Shown one piece after another: positions 8,253-17,452 of a stretch of 64,000 bases of DNA. The translations under genes were made by a program, and so were the position numbers. The notes below the pieces were generated by a model. That model made no database searches and was not told where the DNA came from. It saw only the letters and a program-made list of their open reading frames with translations. The stretch comes from Phaeobacter bryozoorum (lineage in GTDB: Bacteria > Pseudomonadota > Alphaproteobacteria > Rhodobacterales > Rhodobacteraceae). The first letter of the stretch is position 1, and every line of letters starts with the position of its first letter. The DNA is taken from assembly GCF_041893525.1 (NCBI RefSeq), contig NZ_CP169068.1; one strand, written 5' to 3'.

Positions 8253-9664
8253 GCGAGGCCATCCGCACCAGTGGGTCGATCCGGCGGCGTCTCACGCTGC
8301 AACTGGTGGGGAGTGCGGCCTTTCTGGCGTCGCTCTTGTTCTTTATCGTGCTGGTCTTCACCCGCGATGTGTCGCAGCAGACCCATGACAGCATTCTACA
8401 GGCCTCGGCCACCTCGATCATGGATTCCGTTTCGGTCCGCTCGGGCGATGTGACAGTGGATATCCCCTATGCGGCGCTGTCGATGCTGGGCAACGTCAGC
8501 AATGACCGGGTATTTTATCGCGTCGCGCAGGATCAGCTGGTGCTGACCGGTTACGACGACCTGCCCCGACCCGACCCGTTGCCGCGACAGGGGGCGCCCC
8601 GGTTTCAAACGCTGAGCTACAAGGGCGACAGCATTCGGATGGTGACGCTGGCGCGGCGGGTTTCGCTGGGCGGGCAGGCATCCGACCTGATTATTTCGGT
8701 GGCGCAGACCCGCGAGGGGCAATCGGCGCAGCTGGCGCAGCTGACACGCCGCGCCTTGCAGCTGGGGGTCGGTTTCTTTGTCATTGCCGCAGTCCTCGCG
8801 ATCTGGGCGGCGCAATCCAGTGTGCGGCCGCTGGCCGAACTTGCCGGGGCGGTGTCGCGGCGCGGGCCCAAGGATCTGCGCCCGGTGCGCAGGCCCGTGC
8901 CCTCGGAGATGATCCCGCTGGTGTCCTCGCTCAACCGGTTTATCGACCGGCTGCGGATTTCGCTGTCTCGGTCGGAGGATTTCATCGCCGAGGCCGCGCA
9001 CCGGGTGCGCACGCCGCTGGCCACTGTGCGCACGCAGGCGGAGATCACGCTGCGCCGGGTTGAGCGGGACGAAAACCGCGCCTCGCTGCGCGAGATGATC
9101 CGCGCAATTGACGAAAGCTCGCGCGCGGCGGGTCAGCTGCTGGATCATGCGATGGTGACCTTTCGCACTGACAGCCTCTTGCGCGAAGAGGTGGATCTGG
9201 GGGCCCTCTGCCGGGAGCTTCTGAACCGGCTTCGTCCGATTGCCGAGCTGAAGGATATCGCGCTGCATTGCGACCTGCCGCAGACACCGGCCCTGTCGGG
9301 TGATCCGATCCTGATCCAGAACGCGGTGCGCAACCTCTTGGACAATGCAATCAAATATGCGCCGGGCGAAAGCGACGTGCAGGTGATCCTGCGCCGGGAG
9401 GGACAGGCGCTGCGGCTGAGCATCATCGATGAGGCTGGTGGGTTTCCGGATGGCGACACCGACGCGCTGACCGCGCGGTTTGCCCGTGGCACAAACGCCG
9501 AAGGCACCATCGGCTCCGGTCTTGGCCTTACCATCGCGCGCGAGGTGGTTGAGGCCCATGGCGGACGGCTGAGCATTGCCCCCAGCGAGGCCACCACCGG
9601 CCCGCCAGCGGCGGCCCCAAGACGGGAGGGATCATGCGTATCCTTGTATTTTCCGCTGTCGTGA
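8249..9664 (+). CDS. tctE: Sensor histidine kinase TctE
   Basis: 471 residues with two TM helices (about 17-40 and 168-190) flanking a roughly 130-residue periplasmic sensor of the 2CSK_N type. A HAMP-like linker is followed by an H-box AEAAHRVRTPLATV, with Arg-Val in place of the commoner Glu-Ile/Leu as is usual for TctE-type kinases. The N-box NAVRNLLDNAIKY and G-box GSGLGLTIAREVVE are intact. It pairs with tctD (4-nt overlap) and overlaps the next gene, a binding protein, by 31 nt. Confidence 0.92.
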   Translation: MSEAIRTSGSIRRRLTLQLVGSAAFLASLLFFIVLVFTRDVSQQTHDSILQASATSIMDSVSVRSGDVTVDIPYAALSMLGNVSNDRVFYRVAQDQLVLTGYDDLPRPDPLPRQGAPRFQTLSYKGDSIRMVTLARRVSLGGQASDLIISVAQTREGQSAQLAQLTRRALQLGVGFFVIAAVLAIWAAQSSVRPLAELAGAVSRRGPKDLRPVRRPVPSEMIPLVSSLNRFIDRLRISLSRSEDFIAEAAHRVRTPLATVRTQAEITLRRVERDENRASLREMIRAIDESSRAAGQLLDHAMVTFRTDSLLREEVDLGALCRELLNRLRPIAELKDIALHCDLPQTPALSGDPILIQNAVRNLLDNAIKYAPGESDVQVILRREGQALRLSIIDEAGGFPDGDTDALTARFARGTNAEGTIGSGLGLTIAREVVEAHGGRLSIAPSEATTGPPAAAPRREGSCVSLYFPLS

Positions 9665-10713
9665 GCCGCCCGGTGCGGGGTCTGTGTCTGGCGCTACTGG
9701 CGCTTGTTCAGCTGGGGATCGCAGCGCAGGCGTTTGAAATCGAAGATCGTCGTCGCTTTGGGCCTGCCGCAGCCGAGGCGGCACCGGATCTGCTGCGGGT
9801 TCTGTCAACCACAGACACCGATCTGCTGGCGCCGCTTGTCGATAGCTTCCTGCGGACGCGACCGACCGTGGTGGTGGACTATGTTGCTGTCAGCAGTGCC
9901 GAGCTGATGCGGGCGGTCGTGGAGGAGAACGCGCCGTTTGATCTGGCCGTTTCCTCGGCGCTGGATTTGCAGACCAAACTGGCCAATGACGGCTATACAC
10001 TGGCGCACCGCTCCACCACGACGGCGCAGCTGCCGGTCTGGGGCAACTGGCGCGACCATGTCTTTGCCTTCTCGCAGGAGCCTGCGTCGATTGTGCTGTC
10101 TCCGGCGGCCTTTGAGGGGCTGGAGATGCCGCGCAGCCGGCAGGCGCTGATGTCGCTCTTACGGCGATACCCCAACCGGTTCCGGGGCCGCATCGGCACC
10201 TATGATGTCGAGACCAGCGGCCTTGGCTATCTGTTTGCGACGCAGGATCTGCGCACCTCAGAGAGTTTCTGGCGGATGATGGAGATTTTCGGCAGTCTTG
10301 ACCTGCGGCTCTATTGCTGTTCCAGCGAGATGATCGAGGCGGTCGCGCGGGGAGATCTGGCGATTGCCTATAACGTGCTGGGCAGCTACGCCCGCGCGCG
10401 GGATGATCTGGCGGATCGGATCGAAATCGTGGATCCGCAGGATTACACCAACATGATGCTGCGCACCGCAGTGGTTCTGAAGGGGGCTGAGCGGCCGGAT
10501 CTGGCCGGCGCCTTTATCGACCATCTGCTGCGCGCGGCCTGGGGAAGCAGCCGCGATCCGGCCTATCCGTTCCCAAGGTATCCAACCGGGGCCGCCAGCC
10601 CCGAGGCGGCGCTGCGCCCGATCCAGATGGGACCGGGGCTGCTGGTGTTTCTGGACCGGCTGAAACGGGCGCGTTTTATCGAAGAATGGCGCAGCACCGT
10701 GTTGCAGAAATAA
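9634..10713 (+). CDS. Periplasmic binding protein coupled to TctDE
   Basis: 359 residues. A hydrophobic N-terminus (GLCLALLALVQLGIAAQAF) looks like a signal peptide; the rest resembles iron/polyamine-type extracellular solute-binding proteins (DLLRVLSTTDTDLLAPLVDSF, PFDLAVSSALDLQ, GDLAIAYNVLGSYA). The start at 9634 has GGGAGG 5 nt upstream and lies 31 nt inside tctE, so translation is coupled to the kinase. No permease is attached, which suggests a co-sensor feeding TctE rather than an import role; that role is inference. Confidence 0.78.
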   Translation: MRILVFSAVVSRPVRGLCLALLALVQLGIAAQAFEIEDRRRFGPAAAEAAPDLLRVLSTTDTDLLAPLVDSFLRTRPTVVVDYVAVSSAELMRAVVEENAPFDLAVSSALDLQTKLANDGYTLAHRSTTTAQLPVWGNWRDHVFAFSQEPASIVLSPAAFEGLEMPRSRQALMSLLRRYPNRFRGRIGTYDVETSGLGYLFATQDLRTSESFWRMMEIFGSLDLRLYCCSSEMIEAVARGDLAIAYNVLGSYARARDDLADRIEIVDPQDYTNMMLRTAVVLKGAERPDLAGAFIDHLLRAAWGSSRDPAYPFPRYPTGAASPEAALRPIQMGPGLLVFLDRLKRARFIEEWRSTVLQK

Positions 10714-10735
10714 GCCCGCCTGCCGCCCGCACCGC

Positions 10736-11827
10736 TCAACGATAGAGCAGCGACTGGCCGTTGTGGAACAGATGCAGCTTGGCCGGGTCGGCGTAGAGCC
10801 GCACAGAGGAGCCGCGCAACCCCTTGTGAATGCCGGGGAGTTTCGCAATCAGGGGATCCTTGCCCTCACCTGCGGCGATGTAGAGCACCGTCACCTCACC
10901 CAGAGCCTCCACAATATCGACGCGGCTGTCGATCAGCGCGCCGCCTGTGCCGGTTTCGACCAGATCCTCGGGCCGGACGCCGACATTCACCGCGAGCCCC
11001 TGATCGGCGTCGGTCGTGGGGATATCGGCGATGACCTCTTCCCCACTGTTGAGCCGCACGGTGGTGCGTGGGCCAGTGGCGATCACAGTGCCGGGAATGA
11101 GGTTCATTGCGGGCGAGCCGATGAACTGGGCCACAAATTCATTCTCCGGGCGCTGGTACAGCTCCAGTGGCGTGCCGACCTGTGCGATGCCTTTGTCGGC
11201 CAGAACCACAATGCGGCTGGCCAGCGTCATCGCCTCCACCTGATCATGGGTCACATAGATCATGGTGCTGTCCGGCATCGCCTCTTTCAGCTGGGCGATT
11301 TCGATCCTTGTGGCGACCCGCAGGGCCGCGTCCAGATTTGAGAGTGGCTCGTCAAAGAGATAGACCTTCGGATCACGCACGATGGAGCGACCGATGGCGA
11401 CCCGCTGGCGCTGCCCGCCCGACAGCGCCTTGGGCAGGCGGTCGAGATAAGGCTCCAGCTGCAGGATCTTGGCGGCGCGGTCGATGGCGGCGTCGATCTC
11501 AGGCTTGCTTTTCTTGGCGATTTTCAGCGCAAAGGCCATGTTGTCGCGAACGGTCATATGCGGATAGAGCGCATAGGACTGGAACACCATCGCGATGCCC
11601 CGCTGGGCGGGCGGGATATCATTCATCACCGCATCGTCGATTTCCAGCGTGCCGCCGCTGATCCGCTCCAGCCCCGCGATCATCCGCAGCAGGGTGGATT
11701 TGCCGCAGCCGGAGGGGCCGACAAAGACGATCAGCTCCCCCTGTTTGATATCGAGATTGATATCTCTCAGGACCTCGACGCCGCCCCCGTAGGTCTTGGC
11801 GACATTGGTCAATTTCAGGTTTGCCAT
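10736..11827 (-). CDS. aglK: Alpha-glucoside ABC transporter ATPase
   Basis: 363-residue MalK/UgpC-type ATPase. Walker A GPSGCGKST, Q-loop MVFQSYALYPHM, signature LSGGQRQRV, Walker B VYLFDEPLSNLD and the H-loop VTHDQVEAM are all present; the C-terminal 120 residues form the TOBE/OB regulatory domain. It energises AglEFG. It is the last gene of aglEFGAK, 31 bp after aglA, the same order as the agl operon of Sinorhizobium. Confidence 0.9.
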   Translation of the reverse strand: MANLKLTNVAKTYGGGVEVLRDINLDIKQGELIVFVGPSGCGKSTLLRMIAGLERISGGTLEIDDAVMNDIPPAQRGIAMVFQSYALYPHMTVRDNMAFALKIAKKSKPEIDAAIDRAAKILQLEPYLDRLPKALSGGQRQRVAIGRSIVRDPKVYLFDEPLSNLDAALRVATRIEIAQLKEAMPDSTMIYVTHDQVEAMTLASRIVVLADKGIAQVGTPLELYQRPENEFVAQFIGSPAMNLIPGTVIATGPRTTVRLNSGEEVIADIPTTDADQGLAVNVGVRPEDLVETGTGGALIDSRVDIVEALGEVTVLYIAAGEGKDPLIAKLPGIHKGLRGSSVRLYADPAKLHLFHNGQSLLYR

Positions 11828-11858
11828 CTACTGGTCCCTCCCCTGCTCGTCGTTTCTG

Positions 11859-13532
11859 TCAGACCCGCACCGCAAGGCAGGCCTGCCACGGTGCCAGCGC
11901 GACACGGGCGCCGCTTTGCGGCAGGTCGGCCAGGGCGATGTCGGTGTCGGGCCTGCGCCATGTGCCCTCCGGCAGGGTGATCTCTGCCGGGGTGTCCCCC
12001 AGATTGAAAGCGCAGAAGATCACCTCGTCACGGTCCTGACGGGTGAAGAAGGCGACATTGCCCTCTGCCCGCAGCTGGTCATGAGTGCCCACCGCGAGCG
12101 CCGGATGTGCCTTGCGCAGGGCGATGGCGCGGCGGTAGTGGTGCAGCATGGCCTGCGGGTCGGCTTCCTGACTGGCGACGCTCAGGCTGAGATGCTCGGG
12201 CGAGACGGGCAGCCATGGCTTGCCTTCGCTGAAGCCGCCTGCGCTGTTTGACGGTTCCCAGACCATTGGCGTACGGCAGCCGTCGCGGCCCTTGAATTCG
12301 GGCCAGAACTCAATGCCATAGGGGTCCTGCAGATCTTCAAAGGCGATGTCTGCCTCTGGCAGGCCCAGCTCCTCGCCCTGATAGATGCAGGTGGTGCCGC
12401 GCAGGCACATCATCATGGTGGTGAACAGGCGCTGCGCCTCCGGGCTGAGATCCCAGCGGCTGCTGTGGCGGATCACATCGTGGTTGGAAAACGCCCAGCA
12501 GGCCCAGCCGCTGGCCGCAACGCGGTCCACCTCGGCAAAGACTTCGGCCAGCCGGGAGGCGGTCAGCACATCCTTGGCCAGGAGCTCAAAGGCGTAGCAC
12601 ATGTGAACGCCGCTGTTGCCTGCCGTGTAGCTGCCCATGATCTCAAGACCGCGCTGCGCGTCGCCCACCTCGCCCACGGCCGCCTTGGCCGGGTATTCAT
12701 CCAGAAGCGCGCGGAACCGGCCAAGGAAGGCCAGGTTTTCCGGCTGGTTCTTTGAGTAGAGATGTTCCTGGTGATTATAGGGGTTTACCGAGGGCGCGAT
12801 GGTGGCATTGCGCTGCTCTGGCGGCAGGGCCGGGTTCGACCGCAGCTCAGCGTCGTGGAAATAGAAGTTGATGGTATCCAGACGGAAGCCATCAACGCCG
12901 CGCTCCAGCCAGAAGCGGGTCACATCCAACAGCGCGTCCTGCACGGCGGGGCAATGGAAATTCAGATCCGGCTGCGAGACAAGGAAGTTGTGCAGGTAAT
13001 ACTGTTCCCGCCGGGGATCCCATTGCCAGGCAGAGCCGCCAAAGATCGACAGCCAGTTGTTCGGCGGCGTGCCATCGGGCTGCGGGTCGGCCCAGACGTA
13101 CCAGTCAGCGCGGGCATTGTCGCGGCTCTGGCGGCTTTCGCCGAACCACGGGTGCTGGTCAGAGGTATGCGACAGCACAAGATCAATCATCACCCGCAGG
13201 CCCAGGCCGTGCGCCGTTGCGACCAGCTGGTCAAAGTCGGACAGGCTGCCGAACATCGGATCAACGTCGCAGTAGTCGGAGACGTCATAGCCGAAATCCT
13301 TCATCGGGGATGTGAAGAACGGCGAGATCCAGATCGCATCCACCCCAAGCGAAGCAATATGCGGCAGGCGCTGGGTGATGCCTCTGAGGTCACCGATGCC
13401 ATCGCCGTTGCTGTCCTGATAGCTGCGCGGGTAAATCTGATAGATCACTGCACCGCGCCACCAATCGGGGTCAGCGGCGAGAACCTGTGCCGGGTCGAGT
13501 TGAGCTTGAGCGTTCATATCAGCTGTTTCCAT
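11859..13532 (-). CDS. aglA: GH13 alpha-glucosidase
   Basis: 557 residues (552 if ATG at 13517 is used). It begins with the GH13 block WWRGAVIYQIYPRSY, followed by GVDAIWISPFF, DLVLSHTSDQHPWF, the nucleophile region GVDGFRLDTINFY, the acid/base region AVGEVGDAQRG and FSNHDVIR with the third catalytic Asp. No signal peptide, so it hydrolyses imported alpha-glucosides (maltose, trehalose or sucrose) in the cytoplasm. It is embedded in the agl transport operon between aglG and aglK. Confidence 0.92.
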   Translation of the reverse strand: METADMNAQAQLDPAQVLAADPDWWRGAVIYQIYPRSYQDSNGDGIGDLRGITQRLPHIASLGVDAIWISPFFTSPMKDFGYDVSDYCDVDPMFGSLSDFDQLVATAHGLGLRVMIDLVLSHTSDQHPWFGESRQSRDNARADWYVWADPQPDGTPPNNWLSIFGGSAWQWDPRREQYYLHNFLVSQPDLNFHCPAVQDALLDVTRFWLERGVDGFRLDTINFYFHDAELRSNPALPPEQRNATIAPSVNPYNHQEHLYSKNQPENLAFLGRFRALLDEYPAKAAVGEVGDAQRGLEIMGSYTAGNSGVHMCYAFELLAKDVLTASRLAEVFAEVDRVAASGWACWAFSNHDVIRHSSRWDLSPEAQRLFTTMMMCLRGTTCIYQGEELGLPEADIAFEDLQDPYGIEFWPEFKGRDGCRTPMVWEPSNSAGGFSEGKPWLPVSPEHLSLSVASQEADPQAMLHHYRRAIALRKAHPALAVGTHDQLRAEGNVAFFTRQDRDEVIFCAFNLGDTPAEITLPEGTWRRPDTDIALADLPQSGARVALAPWQACLAVRV

Positions 13533-13582
13533 AGTCTGTAGAGTAAGAGGCAGGACCGGTGTGATCCGGCCTGCGGATCACG

Positions 13583-14731
13583 TCACTTGACCGAGCCTGC
13601 AAGGAGGCCACGGACGAGGTATTTCTGCATGGCAAAGAAGACACCGAGCGGCACCGCAATCGAGACGAAGGCGGAGGTTGCGAGGATCTCCCAATTGCCG
13701 CCACGGGTGCCCAGCAGCTCAACGATCTGCTTGGTCATCACGGTGGTTTCCCCGGTGGCGTCGATCAGGAACACCATGGCCACCAGAAGGTCGTTCCAGG
13801 TCCACAGGAACTGGAAGATTGCAAATGAGGCCAGCGCCGGAAAGGACAGCGGCAGGATGATGCGGGTGAAGATCATGAAATCGGTCGCGCCATCGACACG
13901 GGCATTTTCGATGATATCGCGTGGAATGCCGACCATGTAGTTGCGCAAAAGGTAGATCGCGAGCGGCAGGCCAAAGCCGGTGTGGGCCATCCAGACGCCG
14001 ATGTAGCCTTTGCCGATGCCGATCTCATTGTGGAATTTCAGCAGCGGGATCAGCGCCAGTTGCAATGGCACCACCAGCAGGCCAACGATGGCCGCCACCA
14101 GCAGGGCGCGGCCCGGAAATTCCATCCACGCCAGCGCATAGGCCGCGAAGGCGGCAACAAGGATCGGGATGATGGTTGCCGGAATGGTGACGGTTAGCGT
14201 GTTGAAAAATGCCTTGGCCATATTGTCGGTTGAATTGCCAGAGATGAGCACTGTTTCATAGTTTTCCAGCGTGAATTCCGGCGGCACGGTTGCGGTGACA
14301 AACACCCGGGGGCCGCGTTTGCCGCTGATTTCCTCGGTGCTTTCGAACCGGTAGGCGCCATCTGCCGCAACCGACAGGGTGCCGCCACGGCGCAGCTCGG
14401 CCGTTTCACCGGGCTGATAGGCGGCAGGCTCGCGCGCCGAGGTGCCCCAGGCGGAAATCTCGCTGCTGGTGTCTTCGGCAAAGAGGCGGCCCTCAATCAC
14501 AAAGAGATCTCCCTGTCGCAGCTGTTCGCTGGGCGGGTCAATGCGCAGGGTCAGGTTCTGTTCACTGGGGAACATCGCGCGCCACCAGCCGCTGGTCGCG
14601 ATCTGATCGGCGGTGCGGAAGGAGGACACCAAGAGGCCCAGCGTCGGGAACAGCCACAGCCCTACGAGCAGCACCACAGAAAGGCGTAAGGCCCAGGTCA
14701 GCGCAGGTTTTTGTCCGGCAATCATTGTCAT
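13583..14731 (-). CDS. aglG: Alpha-glucoside ABC transporter permease AglG
   Basis: 382 residues. The C-terminal 200 residues are a standard MalG-type permease with the EAA loop ENARVDGATDFMIF. After the first TM helix (about 12-35) there is an insertion of about 120 residues, mostly polar and predicted periplasmic (DPPSEQLRQGDLFVIEG onward), which ordinary MalG proteins lack; AglG homologues are known to be long here. It lies 12 bp after aglF and forms the membrane channel with it. Confidence 0.9.
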   Translation of the reverse strand: MTMIAGQKPALTWALRLSVVLLVGLWLFPTLGLLVSSFRTADQIATSGWWRAMFPSEQNLTLRIDPPSEQLRQGDLFVIEGRLFAEDTSSEISAWGTSAREPAAYQPGETAELRRGGTLSVAADGAYRFESTEEISGKRGPRVFVTATVPPEFTLENYETVLISGNSTDNMAKAFFNTLTVTIPATIIPILVAAFAAYALAWMEFPGRALLVAAIVGLLVVPLQLALIPLLKFHNEIGIGKGYIGVWMAHTGFGLPLAIYLLRNYMVGIPRDIIENARVDGATDFMIFTRIILPLSFPALASFAIFQFLWTWNDLLVAMVFLIDATGETTVMTKQIVELLGTRGGNWEILATSAFVSIAVPLGVFFAMQKYLVRGLLAGSVK

Positions 14732-14743
14732 GGCGGTCTCTCC

Positions 14744-15751
14744 TCAGCGCATTTCGCGGCGGGCGTTGTAGACGTTCCAGACCAGGATCGGCAGGACCAG
14801 AAGCATGATGACCATGGCGCTGGCGGAGCCGACGCCCCAGTCATTGGCGCGGAACAGTTTGTCGTACATGTAATTGGCCAGAACCTGCGTCTCCCACTGG
14901 CCGTTGGTCATGGCAAAGACGATGTCAAAGACCTTGAGCACAACGATGGTGATGGTGGTCCAGACGACGACGATCGTGTCCATGATCTGCGGCACCTTGA
15001 TCTTGAAGAAGATCTGAAACGGTCCGGCCCCATCCACGATGGCGGCTTCAACGGTTTCTTCGGGGATGCCGCGCAGGGCTGCCGACAGGATCACCATGGC
15101 AAAACCGGTCTGGATCCAGATCAGCACCATCATCAGGAAGAAGTTGTTCCAGAACGGGATGGTCAGCCACTGCATCGGCCCGTCGCCGCCGAAATAGATG
15201 TAGAGCGCGTTCAGAACGCCGATCTGCTCGGTGCCCTCGGGGCGGGCGTCATAGACCAGTTTCCAGATCACCGCAGCCCCGACAAAGGAGATCGCCATCG
15301 GCATGAAGATCAGCGACTTCGCGATATTGCCCCAGGCCAGCCGGTCCGTCAGCTGTGCGGCCAGCAGGCCGAAGGCGGTCGAGGCGGCAGGCACCACGAG
15401 AAGCCACAGGAAATTGTTCTTGAGCGCTTCCCAGAATTTCGCCTCGGCCAGCATCTGCTGGTAGTTGGCAAGGCCGACGAATTCAGATCCGCCACCGGGC
15501 AGGCGTTCGCTGACAGAAAGGCGCAGCGTCTCGACCACCGGATAGGCCAGATAAAGCCCCAGCGCCAGCAAGGCGGGCAACAGGAACAGCCAGGGTCGGA
15601 TCATGTTGGCGCGGCGGATATTGCGGGCGATATGCGCACCGCGTGCCGGAAAGATCACCCGGTCCAGCACCAGATTGGAGAAGTAGAAATAGCCGACACA
15701 CCCTCCGACGCCAAAGGCGATTGTGAGCAGGCCCTGAATGGCTGGGTGCAT
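14744..15751 (-). CDS. aglF: Alpha-glucoside ABC transporter permease AglF
   Basis: 335 residues, MalF-type. There are two extra N-terminal TM helices (about 5-30 and 52-75), a periplasmic part, and the C-terminal permease core with EAA loop ETVEAAIVDGAGPFQIF. It is followed closely by aglG and preceded, after a 140-bp gap, by aglE. Confidence 0.9.
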   Translation of the reverse strand: MHPAIQGLLTIAFGVGGCVGYFYFSNLVLDRVIFPARGAHIARNIRRANMIRPWLFLLPALLALGLYLAYPVVETLRLSVSERLPGGGSEFVGLANYQQMLAEAKFWEALKNNFLWLLVVPAASTAFGLLAAQLTDRLAWGNIAKSLIFMPMAISFVGAAVIWKLVYDARPEGTEQIGVLNALYIYFGGDGPMQWLTIPFWNNFFLMMVLIWIQTGFAMVILSAALRGIPEETVEAAIVDGAGPFQIFFKIKVPQIMDTIVVVWTTITIVVLKVFDIVFAMTNGQWETQVLANYMYDKLFRANDWGVGSASAMVIMLLVLPILVWNVYNARREMR

Positions 15752-15891
15752 GAGAAACTCCCTTCGCGGTGGGGTGGAGTGGGCAGATCAGCCCCCGGCA
15801 GCAACGCAGGCGGGCAGATCGGCGCGGATCTTCGATGGGAAAACTGCAAATGGTGCGGGCCGACCGGGTAGAGGCAGCCCGCACCTGTGAC

Positions 15892-17244
15892 TTATTTCAA
15901 AGCATCCCAGGAGGACTGGATCTCGGCCGCGACCTCTTCTGCCGGGGTGCCGCCAGCGTAGCCGACCATGCCTGTCCAGAAGGAACCCGCGCCGACCGCG
16001 CCGGGCATCAGATCCGATGCGTCAAAGCGGAAGGTGTCTGCGGACAACAGGATATCGCCCATCTTTTTCAGCGTATCAGTGGCATAAAGGTCGGTGTTGA
16101 CGCCCTTGTGCGGGGTCAGGAAGCCCTGCTGCGCCATCCAGACCTCATGTCCGATAGGGGATTTCAGGAATTCCATCAAGGCGCGCGCGCCCTTGCTGTC
16201 GTTGGTGATCGACCACAGGGTGCCTGCCCCCAGAACCGGGCTGCCCAGATCCTTTTCCTCATAGGCCGGGAAGTAGAAGAAATCCGCATCCAGCCCCACC
16301 TCGGTGCCTTCGGGGAAGAAGGCAGGGATGAAGGACGCCTGACGGTGCATCAGACATTGCGGCGGGCTGGCGAAAAGGCCCTTGGGGCTGTCGCGGAAAT
16401 CTGTGGAGGCCACCGCCCCTGCCCCGCCCGAAACATAGGCGTCATTGCGGGCGAAATGCCCAAATTCCTCAATCGCACCGATGACGCGGGGATCGGTGAA
16501 GGGGATTTCGTTGCTGACCCATTGGTCATAGACGGACGGGTCCTGGGTGCGCAGCATCATATCCTCGACCCAGTCAGTCGCAGGCCAGCCCGTGGCGCCA
16601 CCGGACCCCAGACCAATACACCAGGGCGTATTGCCATCCTCGACCATCTGATCGGTCAGCGCCTTCAGCTCTTCCATCGACTGCGGCACGTCGTAGCCGA
16701 AATCCTCAAAGGTCTCAGGCACGTACCAGACAAGGGATTTCACATCGACCTTGTAGAACAGGCCAAAGAGATCCTCGTTGCCATCCGGCCCCTTGAAGGT
16801 GCTGAGATCGACCCAGGAGTCGCCAGCGGCGTAGTTTTCACGCACCCAGTCGGCGGTGTCGCTGCCCAGAGGCGAGATAAAGCCGCGCCGCGCCATGTCC
16901 GCCACCAGTCCCGGCTGCGGGAAGACGGCGATGTTGGGTGCGGAGCCGGCCTCGGCGTCCACGACGATCTGCTGTTCGAAACTGTCGGAGCCGGTGTAAC
17001 GCACATCGGCGCCGGTAGCCTCGGCAAAATAGGCCAGCACTTTCTCGACCAGTGCCTGATCGGGGCCAAGCCAGGGTCCGAAGACGGTGACCTGTTCACC
17101 GGCAAGATCGGTCGCCTTTAGCGCCTCGAAGCTGTCCCAGTTGAACTCTCCCTCACCGACCGGAAAGGTCAGCGCCCCGTCGGCCTGCGCAAGTCCGGCT
17201 GTCAATGCCAACACGCCCGCAGCGGCAGTAAGCCTGCGTTTCAT
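15892..17244 (-). CDS. aglE: Alpha-glucoside periplasmic binding protein AglE
   Basis: 450 residues. The N-terminus MKRRLTAAAGVLALTAGLAQA is a signal peptide, followed by a long extracellular solute-binding domain (EQQIVVDAEAGSAPNIAVF; GLGSGGATGWPATDWVEDM). It is the first gene of aglEFGAK and captures alpha-glucosides for AglFG. Its promoter region holds a perfect LacI-type palindrome 55 bp upstream of the start, so AglR repression is expected. Confidence 0.9.
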   Translation of the reverse strand: MKRRLTAAAGVLALTAGLAQADGALTFPVGEGEFNWDSFEALKATDLAGEQVTVFGPWLGPDQALVEKVLAYFAEATGADVRYTGSDSFEQQIVVDAEAGSAPNIAVFPQPGLVADMARRGFISPLGSDTADWVRENYAAGDSWVDLSTFKGPDGNEDLFGLFYKVDVKSLVWYVPETFEDFGYDVPQSMEELKALTDQMVEDGNTPWCIGLGSGGATGWPATDWVEDMMLRTQDPSVYDQWVSNEIPFTDPRVIGAIEEFGHFARNDAYVSGGAGAVASTDFRDSPKGLFASPPQCLMHRQASFIPAFFPEGTEVGLDADFFYFPAYEEKDLGSPVLGAGTLWSITNDSKGARALMEFLKSPIGHEVWMAQQGFLTPHKGVNTDLYATDTLKKMGDILLSADTFRFDASDLMPGAVGAGSFWTGMVGYAGGTPAEEVAAEIQSSWDALK

Positions 17245-17298
17245 GATATTTCCTCCCGATAATCACAACGCCCTGCCAGATCCTGTTTGATCCGGTTA

Positions 17299-17314
17299 TC
17301 CAAAGCGCTTTGGA
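17299..17314. promoter_or_regulatory. LacI-type operator upstream of aglE
   Basis: Perfect 16-bp palindrome TCCAAAGCGCTTTGGA with the central CG step typical of LacI-family operators. It lies in the aglE promoter region, between the divergent aglE and aglR genes. Confidence 0.75.
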
Positions 17315-17452
17315 TTTCGCTACACTTCTAGATTCGCGCGGCGCTGTCAACAAATTACCAAGAAACACCTCTTATCTCTTAATTCAAACGGCCCTTGCCA
17401 GCCTCACCTCACCCCTGCCATAACTACCTGAGCATGAGCACTGCGTTGCGAT

